NCBI GenBank assembly: GCA_010093685.1
Contig: MU006216.1
Location: 447,065 to 511,064, forward strand
Source: Ophiobolus disseminans
Lineage: Eukaryota; Ascomycota; Dothideomycetes; Pleosporales; Phaeosphaeriaceae
Direction of reading: 5' to 3'
DNA: 64,000 nt
The position numbers and the translations under genes are program-made. The notes under the pieces are model-generated. The model did no database searches. It was not told the origin of the DNA and saw nothing but the letters and a program-made list of their open reading frames with translations. The first letter of the stretch is position 1. The number at the start of each line of letters is the position of its first letter. Below are positions 20,795 to 31,784 of the stretch, piece by piece.

Positions 20795-21506
20795 GACGAT
20801 GAAGAAAGCACTAGCGAGCGAAAACTAACACCCGCTACAAAAGCTGACTTTATGGTCGATGTTCTGCCTCAGGTTTAAGAGCAGGCTGAGGAGTAGAAAT
20901 CTCCTGTGGCTGAGCTCGATAGCACGCTGTCGAAGCAGCTCTGGAGAAGGCTGTGCTACGAGGCTGCATTTTCATGCGCGCTTCACCAAATATGTTGATA
21001 GGGTGACGTCTCGCTTGTTATATCCTGTTCAGGGAGATACGAGTCAGTGTTTCGGCCTCTCTGTGCTGCCTGTTCGGCGTGCGTGCATGCAACAGCACTG
21101 TAGTGTTGTGTCGATCTCCTAGGTTTAGCGAAGGGACTGTGAACAACCAGTCAGCACCTCGATTCGACTTCTGGTAGCGGGCCTAGGGGGTCTTGTAACA
21201 GAATAAGCGGAATAATTATTTCGAATTCGGTATCTTGTGTGCGCTCTGTAACGAACGCTGAGAGTGCGTGGGCTTCCAAAGTAGTTGACGCTACGCGCCG
21301 ACAGCCCGCATCGGTGCCGCTGTGGCTGCGCCCCTGCGTTGTAGCCAACAAACTGCATACTGCCAGCAGCCACACGTTCGCATGCAGGCGTTATGTGTAG
21401 TTCAGCCTGAGAAGCTGTTCTTGGATTCCAATATAGGCTGCGCCACAACGTGGAGAAACTCTATCTTTCTCCGATATGAGACGTTTCTCTTCTTGTTAAC
21501 AATGCG
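20795..21506. other. Intergenic, no gene resolved
   Basis: Between two minus-strand genes: the promoter of the 591-aa protein gene on the left and the 3' side of the Zn2Cys6 gene on the right. Short open frames only; none supportable. Confidence 0.35.
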
Positions 21507-23261
21507 TCAAGAACCTGGCTCCACCAGGTCTTGAAGATGTTTCACTGTCGCTCGAGTGCTGTAGCCAGTATCTGCTTCGACGTCCTTGAGTACGTTCCAG
21601 ATACATGCTTTACGCGAAATGCCCTGAATGTGTTTCGCAGCTGTAGCAATTAGCACATGTCCTCCAGGACGCTGCGAGTACTTATAATAGCCCAAGATCA
21701 TGGGTAAGCTTACCATAGAATAGTCCGTGACTCGAGAATACCTTCAGAGCTGCTGGAAACCCTGAGATCGCTATGTTGGTTATCCGTATTGCTTGATCTT
21801 GGATCAAAGGAAGGTAGCTCTCGTCTTGAAGCACCGGCTCGGCATACAACAAGATATGGACGATGTGATACCTATGACGATGTCAGTGCGTGTCTCACAT
21901 GTTTGTATATATAATGTCACAAACCAAAAAGCAGCCGCCGCTGCTGCAGTGACAGGGAAGTAGACTCTGCGAAACCCTTCTTCGTCTGTGTCGCCATAGG
22001 GGATACCAATGAAAGTTTCCGAAAGCCCGGCGCGCCACACTTCTAGCTCCCGAAGGAAGTCTCCTCGTTTGCTCCTGCCGGCGGCTAAACGTCCTTCTTC
22101 TTTAAAAATCATATTGACAACCCTCGCTAGGATCCAGATGATATGGTTGCCCAGTACGTCTTCTCTTGTTTCTCCTTCTTTCCAGGTCACAGCCCACTGT
22201 GAAGGGTCTAGCACCAAAGGCTTCTCGCTCGACATAGCCAAAGCTATTTCGTGTCGTATATAAATCCAAAAGTTGGCGCGGTCGGTGCCTGTGGATTGCG
22301 CGTTGATGCCGCGTGATCTGATCAACATCGTCAACCCCAGGAAGTGACGGCGATAGTCCTCTGATCTCTGAGCTTCATGGATCTCGTAGCTTAGCAAGAG
22401 CATGCTTGCTGTTAAAGCATGCTCATGGTCTGGCATACTCAACGCTAAAATGAGAAGGCGCAACGCTTCTCCATAATGCTTGACTGCCACAAACTTCCAG
22501 GACGTAATGCTACTCGCATTGGACAATGCAAGATGGTTGGCTGTGAATGCACATACGCAATGAAGAAGGAGTGGAGACTTGAGCAGAAGTTGTGGTACCT
22601 GCAGCTGGTATGTGCTTCCAAAATCAAAGAGGTCCATCCAAGTGGCCACCGTTGAGATGTATGTTTGAAGGAGGAATGCAGTCTCTGATGTCAGAGATAT
22701 TGTCTCGAGAGAAGAGCCTGTATCCCCAGTGACCGGAGGCGTGACTGAATTACGGGGCAGGATGCTTTCTTCTGGAACCTGGTCTAAGCCGTCCATATGT
22801 GATTGAAAAACTTCCAACAACGACGGCCCTTCAGGTTCAGATTGATCGTGTGTTGAAGCTACCTGAGACACCTTCCACGTATCATCAGCTGGCTCACACT
22901 CAAGCTCTAGTCGCTCACAACTCCCACATGTCGGCTTTCGCTCATCACAGCGGGTATGTCTGCGTTTGCAGGTCTGACTGAATCAGGATCAGCGTCGAAC
23001 GCAAGCTTACGATGAGGATTCTGATGAGATTCTCAGGGGAATTCGATGCGCATAGTACTGGAAGATGCTGAAGCTACCAACCAGATTTACACAGGTTACG
23101 CCATATCAGGGGTTGATAAATCTTTTGCTGAGATGGAAATGACATACCAACCTGCAAATTATTAGCATTTTCGCGTTACGAGCATCTACTGTTGCTGTCG
23201 CACCTGTTCTGCTTCGCGGAGCGCCTCGACGCTTCTTCTTTGGGGGAGTTCCATTGTCCAT
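21507..23261 (-). CDS. Zn(II)2Cys6 transcription factor with a 4-nt microexon
   Basis: Exons 23261-23204, 23151-23148, 22977-21925, 21871-21714 and 21640-21507 give 468 aa. The N-terminus is basic (PPKKKRRGAPRSRTG). The zinc cluster C-X2-C-X6-C-X5-C-X2-C-X6-C is complete only if a 4-base exon (GTTG) between two introns is used, giving RTGCQTCKRRHTRC. The rest matches fungal-specific transcription factor domain 2: TYISTVATWMDLFDF, ALSNASSITSWKFVAVKHYGEAL, AALTASMLLLSYEIHE-like helices, and a final helix NVLKDVEADTGYSTRATVKHL. It is divergent from the DHODH gene (403 bp between starts), so local control of that gene is possible but unproven. Confidence 0.78.
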
Positions 23262-23664
23262 TTTGTGTCGAGTGTAGTGTCATTGCAATCTCATGGCCTT
23301 GGAGGACCCGCCAAATGACGAAAGAGAAAACAACTGGTGACGTGCGTAAGCACTTGCGAAATTGACAAGTGGATGCCTCCTTCCAACCTTGGAAGGTTCC
23401 GAGGTTCGCGTGTTCGCGTGTTCACGTGCGCTAGTTTCAATTTTGACCGTCATCTCCAAGCGCCCACTTCCGGGCGTTCAAGTCGTTGATCTTATCAGAA
23501 CCTTTGTTTCAATTGCTGAGATGATTTAACCAATAGAAACAAGCTTGTTGGGATGCAGTGCTATCGCTCGACAAGCAGGAGCTACCCCGCTGACATGTTC
23601 AATATTAATAACTCTCCGTCCCAGGCGCTGCATCTGACCATCATTCTGTGTGAGATGATAGAAG
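23262..23664. promoter_or_regulatory. Shared divergent upstream region
   Basis: 403 bp between the start codons of the Zn2Cys6 regulator (minus) and the DHODH gene (plus). It contains a short direct repeat of TTCGCGTGT at about 23405-23420. No specific operator can be named. Confidence 0.4.
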
Positions 23665-24747
23665 ATGAAGGCTCTCACTATCTCCCCACCCTTGCTCAAT
23701 TCCTCGAACCCGTGGTGCACCACCTTGAAACAGCTGCAAGAACTATATGACTGTCCACATACCGGAGCGGTTACCACACGAACCTCGCTCATCAACGGCT
23801 TTCCGCACGACTCCTCCGTTCATCAGTTCACTTTCTTCGAGCCCAAAGATCTTTCTGCATCCGAACCGAACAAAGATAAGGGAGGAACACCAGAGCAGTC
23901 CGGGAGCTTGAACACTCTCGGCTACAGCCCAAGGCTCCTGAAAGAATACCTAGAAGACATCAAGACAATTAGCGACGGGTTAAAGGACCGCAAGGACGGA
24001 GAGCACTACAAGCCCTTCATTATCTCCGTGACCGGTACAAAAGAAGAAGTCGTCGAATGCTACAAGCTCATCACCTCCCACCAAAAGCACGTGCGAATGG
24101 TCCTCGCTATGGAAGTCAACCTTTCCTGCCCTAACATCCCCGGAAAACCACCACCAGCCTACTCCTCAACATCCCTCCTGTCGTACCTCACAGCCCTCAA
24201 ATACGAAATTGCAAAACAATTCGAACCACTGGAGTACTCGCACCCGCACAAAGGCCACACACATATCCCAATCGGTATCAAGACACCACCATATACCTAC
24301 CATGACCAGTTCCAGGCCATGATCGACGCGCTGCTGGAAAGCGCAAAGGCTGATCCGACACACCTCCCATGCCCAGTGTCGTTCATAACAGCAACGAACA
24401 CTCTCGGGTCATCGCTGCTGCTGGAGCGAGTCGCTGATCATACCAAGCCTTCGCACGAGACGTTTGAACGCACTATCAATTCTGCGAATCATACAGGCAT
24501 TGGAGGCCTCGCGGGCGCGCCATTGCATCCTCTTGCGCTGGGTAATGTGTACACTATCAAGGGCATGCTGTTCCAGCTAGATGCGTTGCAGGGGATACAA
24601 ATCATCGGTGTGGGTGGCGTCGAGGATGCCGATGGATACGATCGGATGCGAGCTGTTGGCGCTGCTGCGGTGGGCGTAGGTACAGCGTTAGGAAGGAAGG
24701 GGGTGGAGATATTTGCGGAGATTTGGGATGCGGTTCAGAAGAAGTGA
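23665..24747 (+). CDS. Dihydroorotate dehydrogenase, class 1A (cytosolic type)
   Basis: Oxidises dihydroorotate to orotate in pyrimidine synthesis, using FMN. Single exon, 360 aa. The active-site segment MEVNLSCPNIPGKP (Cys155) is that of class 1A enzymes, which use Cys as base and usually fumarate as acceptor. The FMN phosphate region IIGVGGVEDADGYDRM and AVGVGTALGRKG follows. There is no mitochondrial presequence or membrane helix, unlike the class 2 enzyme typical of filamentous fungi. This type resembles yeast Ura1, thought to be of bacterial origin. It could have a related, non-biosynthetic role. Confidence 0.85.
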   Translation: MKALTISPPLLNSSNPWCTTLKQLQELYDCPHTGAVTTRTSLINGFPHDSSVHQFTFFEPKDLSASEPNKDKGGTPEQSGSLNTLGYSPRLLKEYLEDIKTISDGLKDRKDGEHYKPFIISVTGTKEEVVECYKLITSHQKHVRMVLAMEVNLSCPNIPGKPPPAYSSTSLLSYLTALKYEIAKQFEPLEYSHPHKGHTHIPIGIKTPPYTYHDQFQAMIDALLESAKADPTHLPCPVSFITATNTLGSSLLLERVADHTKPSHETFERTINSANHTGIGGLAGAPLHPLALGNVYTIKGMLFQLDALQGIQIIGVGGVEDADGYDRMRAVGAAAVGVGTALGRKGVEIFAEIWDAVQKK

Positions 24748-25109
24748 ATCGGCATTTACTCGGCGGAGTTGACGTCTTTGCCAACAGTACAAGCACTCAA
24801 CCATAAAATTGTTCTTCGTGTTCAAGTATACGGACTCGCAGCTCGATCAATATCCAACTGTAGCTAGTCACTCACGCTGCAGCAGAAGGTCTGAAGTGGA
24901 CAAGCTCGTTCCTTTCAAACATCACAACGTGAATCTCCTTAGCGTGCTTGCTCCTGCCAAACCTCACAGCAGGATGCCACAAACACTCACTTTTACTCAT
25001 ACGACACGGGATAGCAACCTAGACCTCACCACCATTCCTGTTGCCTACCTCACTCATCGTTATCTAGCGATGCAGATCGCCTGACTGCTTTTTCACTGCA
25101 CTCCAACTC
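24748..25109. other. Intergenic, no gene resolved
   Basis: Downstream of the DHODH gene; only short open frames, none supportable. It passes into sequence that looks decayed. Confidence 0.35.
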
Positions 25110-25720
25110 ATGTCTCAGTATGACACCAAGCAGACCAAAGTTGCTGCTCAGGCTTTCAATTGGGCCGCACCGCCCAACGCTCATATAGCCTTATCCACAA
25201 GAGCTCGCAAACACGTCCTCAGCCGCGAAACGCAATGTCAGCTTTGCTGAACATCACTAAGCAAGACTACAACCTGCTCCTACAAAACGCAAGCAATCTT
25301 CAAAAGAGACATCGAGAGGGCTACTTATTGGCTACGCTAACTTCAAGAAGCTGCTGAAAAAGAAGAAGGTTGACCAAGGGTTTGTGCAGAGATACCTCAC
25401 GGCAGTTGAGGATAGAATCGTGGCCCAAGACATTCCGGAGTTTCGCAGTGTCCAACTATATCTGAAGATAGAGACGTCAAAGCAGGCCTCAAGGAAGCGA
25501 AAAACCAACATCAAAAAGCATACGCGGAAGTTCATGAAGACATCATCACCAGCTACAGTAGCGCTTAGAGCCTATACAACAAAAACAGGCATGCGCACAA
25601 AAGCAGCAACAACCACTAGATCTAGACCTACTCGCAGAGCGACTGCTACAGAGCTACACAGGCTTTTTTGGAGACGCCGCTATCGACTAGTACAGGCCTT
25701 GGGAGAATCTGCGTGTTAGG
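25110..25720 (+). pseudogene. Possible decayed gene of unknown origin
   Basis: Protein-like stretches occur in shifting frames: MSQYDTKQTKVAAQAFNWA from 25110, MSALLNITKQDYNLLLQNAS near 25232, then, after a frame change near 25325, GYANFKKLLKKKKVDQGFVQ and YLTAVEDRIVAQDIPEF. Each reads like real coding sequence but stops and frame changes separate them. No transposon motif is recognised. Interpretation as a broken gene is tentative. Confidence 0.3.
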
Positions 25721-26051
25721 CAACTAAAGAAGCCGCATACTTCGACGTGAACGTTAGGAGCCTGATTGACAAATGCGCATTTCAGTTGGAGGCGACTCTC
25801 GGCAAGATGTACGAACCATACAAATAGTTTGCTGCTTATCACGATTATACAGTGGAGGTTGATTAAGGTTTGGGAGTAGCACTACCGTAGGCGGGAATGG
25901 CAGAAATTCGTGAGCCGTGGTTTGACGGTATCGACAATTGGGCTAGGTGGTGCGAATACTTCCAGGCTACAGTATGAGGTATACCTATGTATCGATTATG
26001 CAAGTACATGTTTTGGTCATCAGCTGTTCCGCACAATACAAAGGCCAGATA

Positions 26052-26182
26052 AAAGTGGGGTACCACTACCCTACTCCTCAACCTTTCTCTTAGCCTACCT
26101 CACAGCACTTAAGAATAAAATCGCAAAATAATTTAAACCTCTACAGTATTCGTACCCACACAAAGGCCACACCCATGTCCTA
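26052..26182 (+). pseudogene. Fragment of a DHODH-like gene
   Basis: About 130 bp closely parallels codons 159-202 of the intact DHODH gene 1.9 kb upstream: PYSSTFLLAYLTALKNKIAK, then a stop where the intact gene has Gln, then FKPLQYSYPHKGHTH. The stop comes from CAA to TAA, and other changes include CpA to TpA, so repeat-induced point mutation is possible, though some differences are transversions. Nothing else of the gene is evident on either side. Confidence 0.7.
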
Positions 26183-26616
26183 TGTGGTTCCCTGTAGACA
26201 GACGAGATCCATTGCGTTCAGTGTGGGCTGAAGTAGTATGAGAAGATGGAGTTCATTGGGAAGGTCTTGTAAGCCTGGCATTTGGAGGGGCTTCAACATG
26301 AAAAATTATGACACTTGAGTGCATAAAAGTGCAGCATTAGATGGAAGCTGTGTGATTTTATTATAATAGAACAACGCTAAATGATACCAAAGTTAACTCC
26401 CTTATTTGGGTGTCGGTACCGTGGTTCACTTGTGTTCGACATTTGTTGACGAAGAGTCGACCATGAGAGTTTGGCGCAATTTTTTGAAGAGCAGTTGCTA
26501 TGATCGACAAACAGATAGGAGAGTACTCACTTTTGCTCAGGCAGGGATAGCGAATTCTTCCTTGATGTCGAGCGACTCTTCCTCTTGCGACGAAGAGGTA
26601 GACCAACAGAAGACTT
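26183..26616. other. Intergenic, no gene resolved
   Basis: AT-richer sequence between the DHODH fragment and the 3' end of PRP40. No feature recognised. Confidence 0.4.
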
Positions 26617-29086
26617 CTAATCTTCTTCGATCTCGCCTTCCTCGCTACCGGACCGTATAGCGCGATCCTCTTCCTTGGTTGGTTCAGGGACAGGGGTCTT
26701 GGACTTAGCTTCAACGCGGGGAGAGTAGCGAGCGCGCTGGAAAGTTAGCATTTTGTGTTGTATAAAAATAGATGAAGAAGAGGCATACCTTGTTGTCGCG
26801 CTTGCTTGCGCTCTCGTCGCTCTCCCGACGGCGCCTAGCTGAAGAAGTACGGCCAGCACCATCGCCATAATCCAGTAAACTGACACTTGACTCGCGTGGG
26901 TCAGCTCTACTAACATACGAGCGCTCACGCTCCACTTCGCGCTCACGACGTTCGCGTCCATAATGATCGCCAGCAGGGCTTCGACGAGGGCGCTCGTAGC
27001 GGTCATCCTCCCTACGCTCACGGCGAGGAGGAGACAATCCAGTGCTGTCGTTGTTCTTGTAGCGAGCCTCTCTGTCCTGCTGAGCTCGTCGGCGCTCGGC
27101 AGCATAAGGATCATGTTCAGGTGAGCGAGTACGGGTACGACGACGGTGAGAGTCTGAATGTCCGATGCGATACTCACGATCTCGATTGCGTCTGTCTCTG
27201 GAGCGTTCCCGCTCGCGCTCATCACGCTTGCTTCGATCACGTCGATCGCTCTCCTTCTCCTTGAGGCGACGCATGTACTTGTCAAAGACGGATTCGCGGA
27301 GAGTATCTGATTTCAGTGCGCGGTATTCGTCTGTCTTCTCAACACGGGGACGTACCACTTCCCAAGTGTCTGCAGGAGACACTGGCGGTTCGAGACGCTT
27401 GATGACAGAGCGCAGGGCGTCCATCGAATGGCGCTCGTTGTGCTCTTCGTCGCGGCGGTCGTCCTCTTCTCGCTTTTTCACCTTTGCCATGACGTAGTTG
27501 AAGATACTGTGCATCGACTGCTCGTCAATATTAGCGGTGCGAGGATCTGTTCGCATGACATTTAGGAACTCATCCACCGGGGTCGCCGTGGTAACCTCGA
27601 AGCGTTGTTGCTGTGAGCGTTGTTAGCGGCTGTCTTGGAAGATAAGATGTGGTCAAACGTACCTCCAGCACATCCAAAGCATAGCGACGCAGAGTACGGA
27701 ACTTGCCCTCTTCCTCCTCCAAGGCGTCCCAGAACAGGTCCAGTGGTGACGACCCACCCTGGCCGAGCATGGCTAGATAGCGACCGTCGTCCTTGATGCT
27801 ATCATGAATGTCCTTCCACTTTGTGCCAGCCTTGAGTGTACCGTTCTCGCGCAGTTCGTTCAAGAGATTCATGAAAGCATCTCGGTTTTTCCGCTCCACA
27901 CGGTGCTTCTTTGCCCTATCAGCTTGCACTCGATTGTTGTGCTCGCGCTGGAGCTGTCTGATATGCTTCTCGAACTGGTTCAGGACATCCATCTTGGTTA
28001 GAGTCTGGAACTTCTCGCCCTTGAAGTCGTCGCTGCTCTCAAGCTTCTCCTCAGCCGTGTGCCACCTCGTGAAAGGCTCAAGATCCAAGGTTTGCAGCAG
28101 GTCCAGGACTTCATCAAGAGCCGATCGCCTGTCCTCAGCTTCCTGCTCCTCGCTCGCCTTCTTTAAATTGATGATGTATTCCTCGAACAGCGCCCTCCGC
28201 TCGCTGTCATCCTTGGCGGAGCGGAAGATGGTCTCCTCCTCGATGATAGGCAGCGCAGTCCGCCAGCGTGTGTAGTGTTTGATCTCTGGATGGGACCGGA
28301 GCATGGCCGTGAAGTCGGAGCGCAGCTTGGCCTGGCGCTCCTGCTCCTTGTTCTTCTCCTGAGCGCGGAGATCCTCGCAGTACTTCTTGAAGGCCTCCTC
28401 GCGCTTCTCAGGCTCGGGTATCGCACGCCAATTGGGGTCCTTGACACCGGCGCGCACTGCCTGTTGCCAGTCCCAGTCAGCCTGCACCTTGATCTGCCTG
28501 AGCACCTTCATGAATGCAGCCTCGGCGTCTTGCGGGTTCGAGAACTGCGGCTCGGTGCCAGTCGTGAAGGCAACGCTCGGCTTCTCGCCGCCAAAGTCGC
28601 GATCACGGTTGTCGCGGTCTCGAGGCTCACGATCGCGCCGCTCCATCTGGTATTCATCGCGTTCAGGGCGCCGGTTGTCGAACGAAGGAGCGTGCGGAGA
28701 GGGACCGCCGGCAGCCCAACCGCCAGCCGGACCTGCTGGAGGCGGGCGCTGGGGTGGCAGGTGCACCCTCGCTTGGTCGATGAGCTTCTGGATATCCTCG
28801 GGAACGTCCCAGGTCGTCACGCGTGTCGTCTTGTTGTAGTAATACCGTTTGCCCTGTTTTTCGTCGAATGTGGCAGCCCACCCTGTTTGGCCAATGAAAC
28901 GCTAAGAAGTGTAAACAGGCAGGTTCATACGCGCATGTCAGTTCACCTTACCTCGATATCGTCCTTCAACTCGTCAGGCTTCTCCCAAGACGTCTCATTC
29001 GTCGCGACATTGTGGTAATACCTCTTTCCATCCGCAGCATTTGTAACCTCCCGCCAGGGAGAGACTGGGGGCGCGAAGCCGTTCAT
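26617..29086 (-). CDS. PRP40: Pre-mRNA processing factor Prp40 (WW and FF domains)
   Basis: U1 snRNP-associated splicing factor that bridges the 5' splice site and the branch-point protein. Exons 29086-28952, 28901-27663, 27610-26789 and 26736-26617 give 771 aa. Two WW domains sit at the N-terminus (SPWREVTNAADGKRYYHNV..TSWEKP and GWAATFDEKQGKRYYYNKTT..TTWDVP). A Pro-rich linker follows and then several FF domains (AFMKVLRQIKVQADWDW, FTAMLRSHPEIKHYTRW and others). The C-terminal third is an Arg/Ser/Asp/Glu-rich tail with RDRR-type repeats. All three introns are phase 0 and 50-52 nt. It is divergent from TRS65. Confidence 0.93.
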
Positions 29087-29284
29087 TGCGCCGAAAGTTG
29101 AGTGGACAGGGCTGGTGGTGTTGAGGTTGTCGCAAGACCAGCGCGACCCTGAGAGGTAAATCTTAAACGCTCGGACCCTTGTCGGTAAAACGGTATCTCC
29201 GACCCGCCAGGCACAGGCCGCACGTGAACTCTATCAAAGTACCTCACTCTAGATTCTCCAGCACTGCAAAAGATAAATACCGCA
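29087..29284. promoter_or_regulatory. Compact bidirectional promoter PRP40/TRS65
   Basis: 198 bp separate the two divergent start codons, so both genes must share upstream sequence. No specific motif is claimed. Confidence 0.5.
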
Positions 29285-31101
29285 ATGGCAACAAGTCCTG
29301 GAGAACCGAGAACGCGGACCAGCGCCGAGTTTGTCGAAAGTTCGGTGCTCGAGGCGGTTGTGCCTGCTAGCTCGGACATCGACCTCGAGGACGAACTCCA
29401 ATCCTGGGACGGGAAAAACGATGACGAGAGTGGATCGATTTTACCTTTTCTATTACAAAGAAATGTACTGTTACTAGGTACGGTCTGCCCTATCTCTACA
29501 TTCGGCATGAAATCTTACTCATGCACAGGCTAGATGAGTTGCTGCCTGTCTATGTTGCATTTCGAACACCACTAGTAGACGATGAGACCCTCAAATTGTA
29601 CCTCGCCAGATTAGTGCTCAATCTCGAAGGCTATGCATTCAGTACTTCGCCGCCGCCAGAAGGCGAACCAAAACCCGGACCGACTAAAGAACTCATCTAC
29701 TCCTCCACCATCAAGGACACGGATGAACCCACCGTTGTACGCCATGGCAAAGGAGACGAATCGCACACGTATGTCTTCTGGAAAGTCAAAGCTTTCATCT
29801 CCAGACCACAGGGCCGTTTCCATAAGCCAGCTGTGTACTTTCAACCCACGGCATCATTCAAGCCCGCATCAACGCCCCAGAAAACCGATCCAGAGGATGA
29901 ATATCTACCCAACTGTGTTCCCACCGCGTTGAACTTACTACAAGCTTTCGAGAACGACCCTGCACTCGCTGGGGTCCATCCTCGACTATCAGCTATGCGT
30001 ATCAACAAAATGGCACCAAGCGCTGCCCCTGTCATAAGAGAAATGGTCCGCCCCATCAGAAGTGGTCAGCGCCCGCTCTTCCGCATACTACCCGCTCTGA
30101 TCTGGCGAGTGCGTTATGCAAAAGTTCACACAAACATAAACGACCTCTCTCTGTTGGCTTCGCTGGATCTCGAAGTAGCCTCCTATGCCACCTACGACGT
30201 GCTCCTCAAAAGCGTAAACCTCACTTTACACGGCGGCACCGTGCAACCTTACGTCAACGGCCCGCAAGACTCCGAAGCCGTCTACAAACCCGGCGACCAA
30301 CTAACCTACATCTACAAAATCACCCCCGACATCGCATCAGACGGCACACCCACGCTCGGCACAAAAGGCCACTTCCTAACCATGCACGTCTCCGCCTCAG
30401 TCCTCATGTCCGCAGCCACACACCCAGCCATAGCCATCACCTGGAACACTCCCGTAGACTTTGCGTCCGCTTCGCAGCACTCTCCCAACTTACTCAAAGC
30501 CGCACACACACTCAGCACACCCTCTACAAACAACCCCGACGCCCTGCCCCCGGTCGACGACGCAGCTACGGCTCCTACCTCCGCGATCAACGTCACCCTC
30601 ACCATCAGCGGGCCGCCGAGAGTCAGGACGGGTGAGGTGTTTACGTGGACTGTTTTCATCGTCAATCGTAGTAAGACGATTCGTAAACTGGCTATTCGCA
30701 TCATACCTAAACGTTCCCCACAACAACTCGCATCACAATCTTCACATACACAACCCCATCCATCGTCTTCCCCTCCCCCCTCCCCCCCATCCTCTCCTTC
30801 CACAAAGAAACCCCTCCTCGCCCCCGCCATCGTCGACGAAAACATCCTCTACGCACAGCAGAAAGGCGCACGCACCGCGACTGCGGAACTCGTGTGTCTG
30901 ACGACGGATATCCGCGTCGGGCAGTTGGCGCCGGGGAGTTGCTTTACAGCGGAGGTGAAGTTTCTAGCGACGGGGAGGGGTGTGTTGGGTATCGAGGGGG
31001 TACGGGTGTTGGATTTGGGGTCGGGGGAGGTGGTGCTGGGGAGGGATGTGCCGAGTGTGGTTGCGGTTGGGGAGGGGGAAGAAGATGAGGATAGGGAGTA
31101 G
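29285..31101 (+). CDS. TRS65: TRAPP complex subunit Trs65
   Basis: Subunit of the TRAPPII tethering complex that acts as a Rab GEF at the Golgi. Exons 29285-29477 and 29534-31101 give 586 aa. The intron acceptor is the second AG (CACAGGCTAG); this gives QRNVLLLDELLPVYVAFRTP, the conserved N-terminal block, whereas the first AG would break the frame. Further family features: ETLKLYLARLVLNLEGYAF, and beta-rich C-terminal segments with TLTISGPPRVRTGEVFTWTV and PGSCFTAEVKFLATGRGVLG. A Ser/Pro-rich insert lies at about 400-425. Confidence 0.85.
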
Positions 31102-31784
31102 TGATGATTGTACAGGGTTGAAGATATATCTAGTCTTGATGAAGGTAATGCCAATTATCATCTTCGAACCTCTCTCTTTACACATTCGCCTCATCCAACA
31201 TGCTGTATGCACCATCCCCCTCCCTATTTATGCAAGCACCAACCACGCCCAACCATGTCCCTCACCACCCTTCCCCCCCCTGCCCTCGCATTACCCATCC
31301 GCACAGAAAAAAAAAGGCAGCGATCGAAGGTATAGAACAACTAAAATCACAAAGCAGCCACCCCATCCCATTCATCCCAATGCCGCATTTTCCAGCCTTG
31401 GACAAAAACCAAAAAACAACGCCTCGTTGAAATGCCCAACCAAAGTCCAAGGGCGCCCTGTGGGGTATTTTGGTTGCTCGCACAGTGATCCCAGAAAACA
31501 GCATGAACGCCCCGTGCTCCCGTGGTCGTGGTATAGTGGGTAAGAATATGTGATCGGGGCCGACAGGTCGGACTATTGTGCCTGGGCGGTGGCGTGTGAC
31601 TGTGTCTCCAGCTTTGGATCTCTAGTTGTGGTGCCATACCTTTGGCGTGGTGGTTAGGCTGATTTGCCGGGCGTACTTTTGTACACATCTCCAGCCTGGC
31701 AAGCGTGGCGCCAGTGTTGGTTGCTGATGTCAACCTCTTTCTCGTGGACGTATAATGAATATCCCCCCCTTGCGAAGGAGCATT
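31102..31784. other. Intergenic between convergent genes
   Basis: 3' regions of TRS65 (plus) and the arrestin-like gene (minus). Includes an A7 run near 31309 and an isolated match to a Pol III A box (TGGTATAGTGG, about 31532-31542) with no B box or closing acceptor strand. No gene recognised. Confidence 0.4.

Noticed and set aside
31532..31542. Second tRNA gene, from the A-box match TGGTATAGTGG
   Set aside because: The D-stem can pair, but no B box, anticodon arm or closing acceptor strand was found within 300 bp, even allowing for introns.
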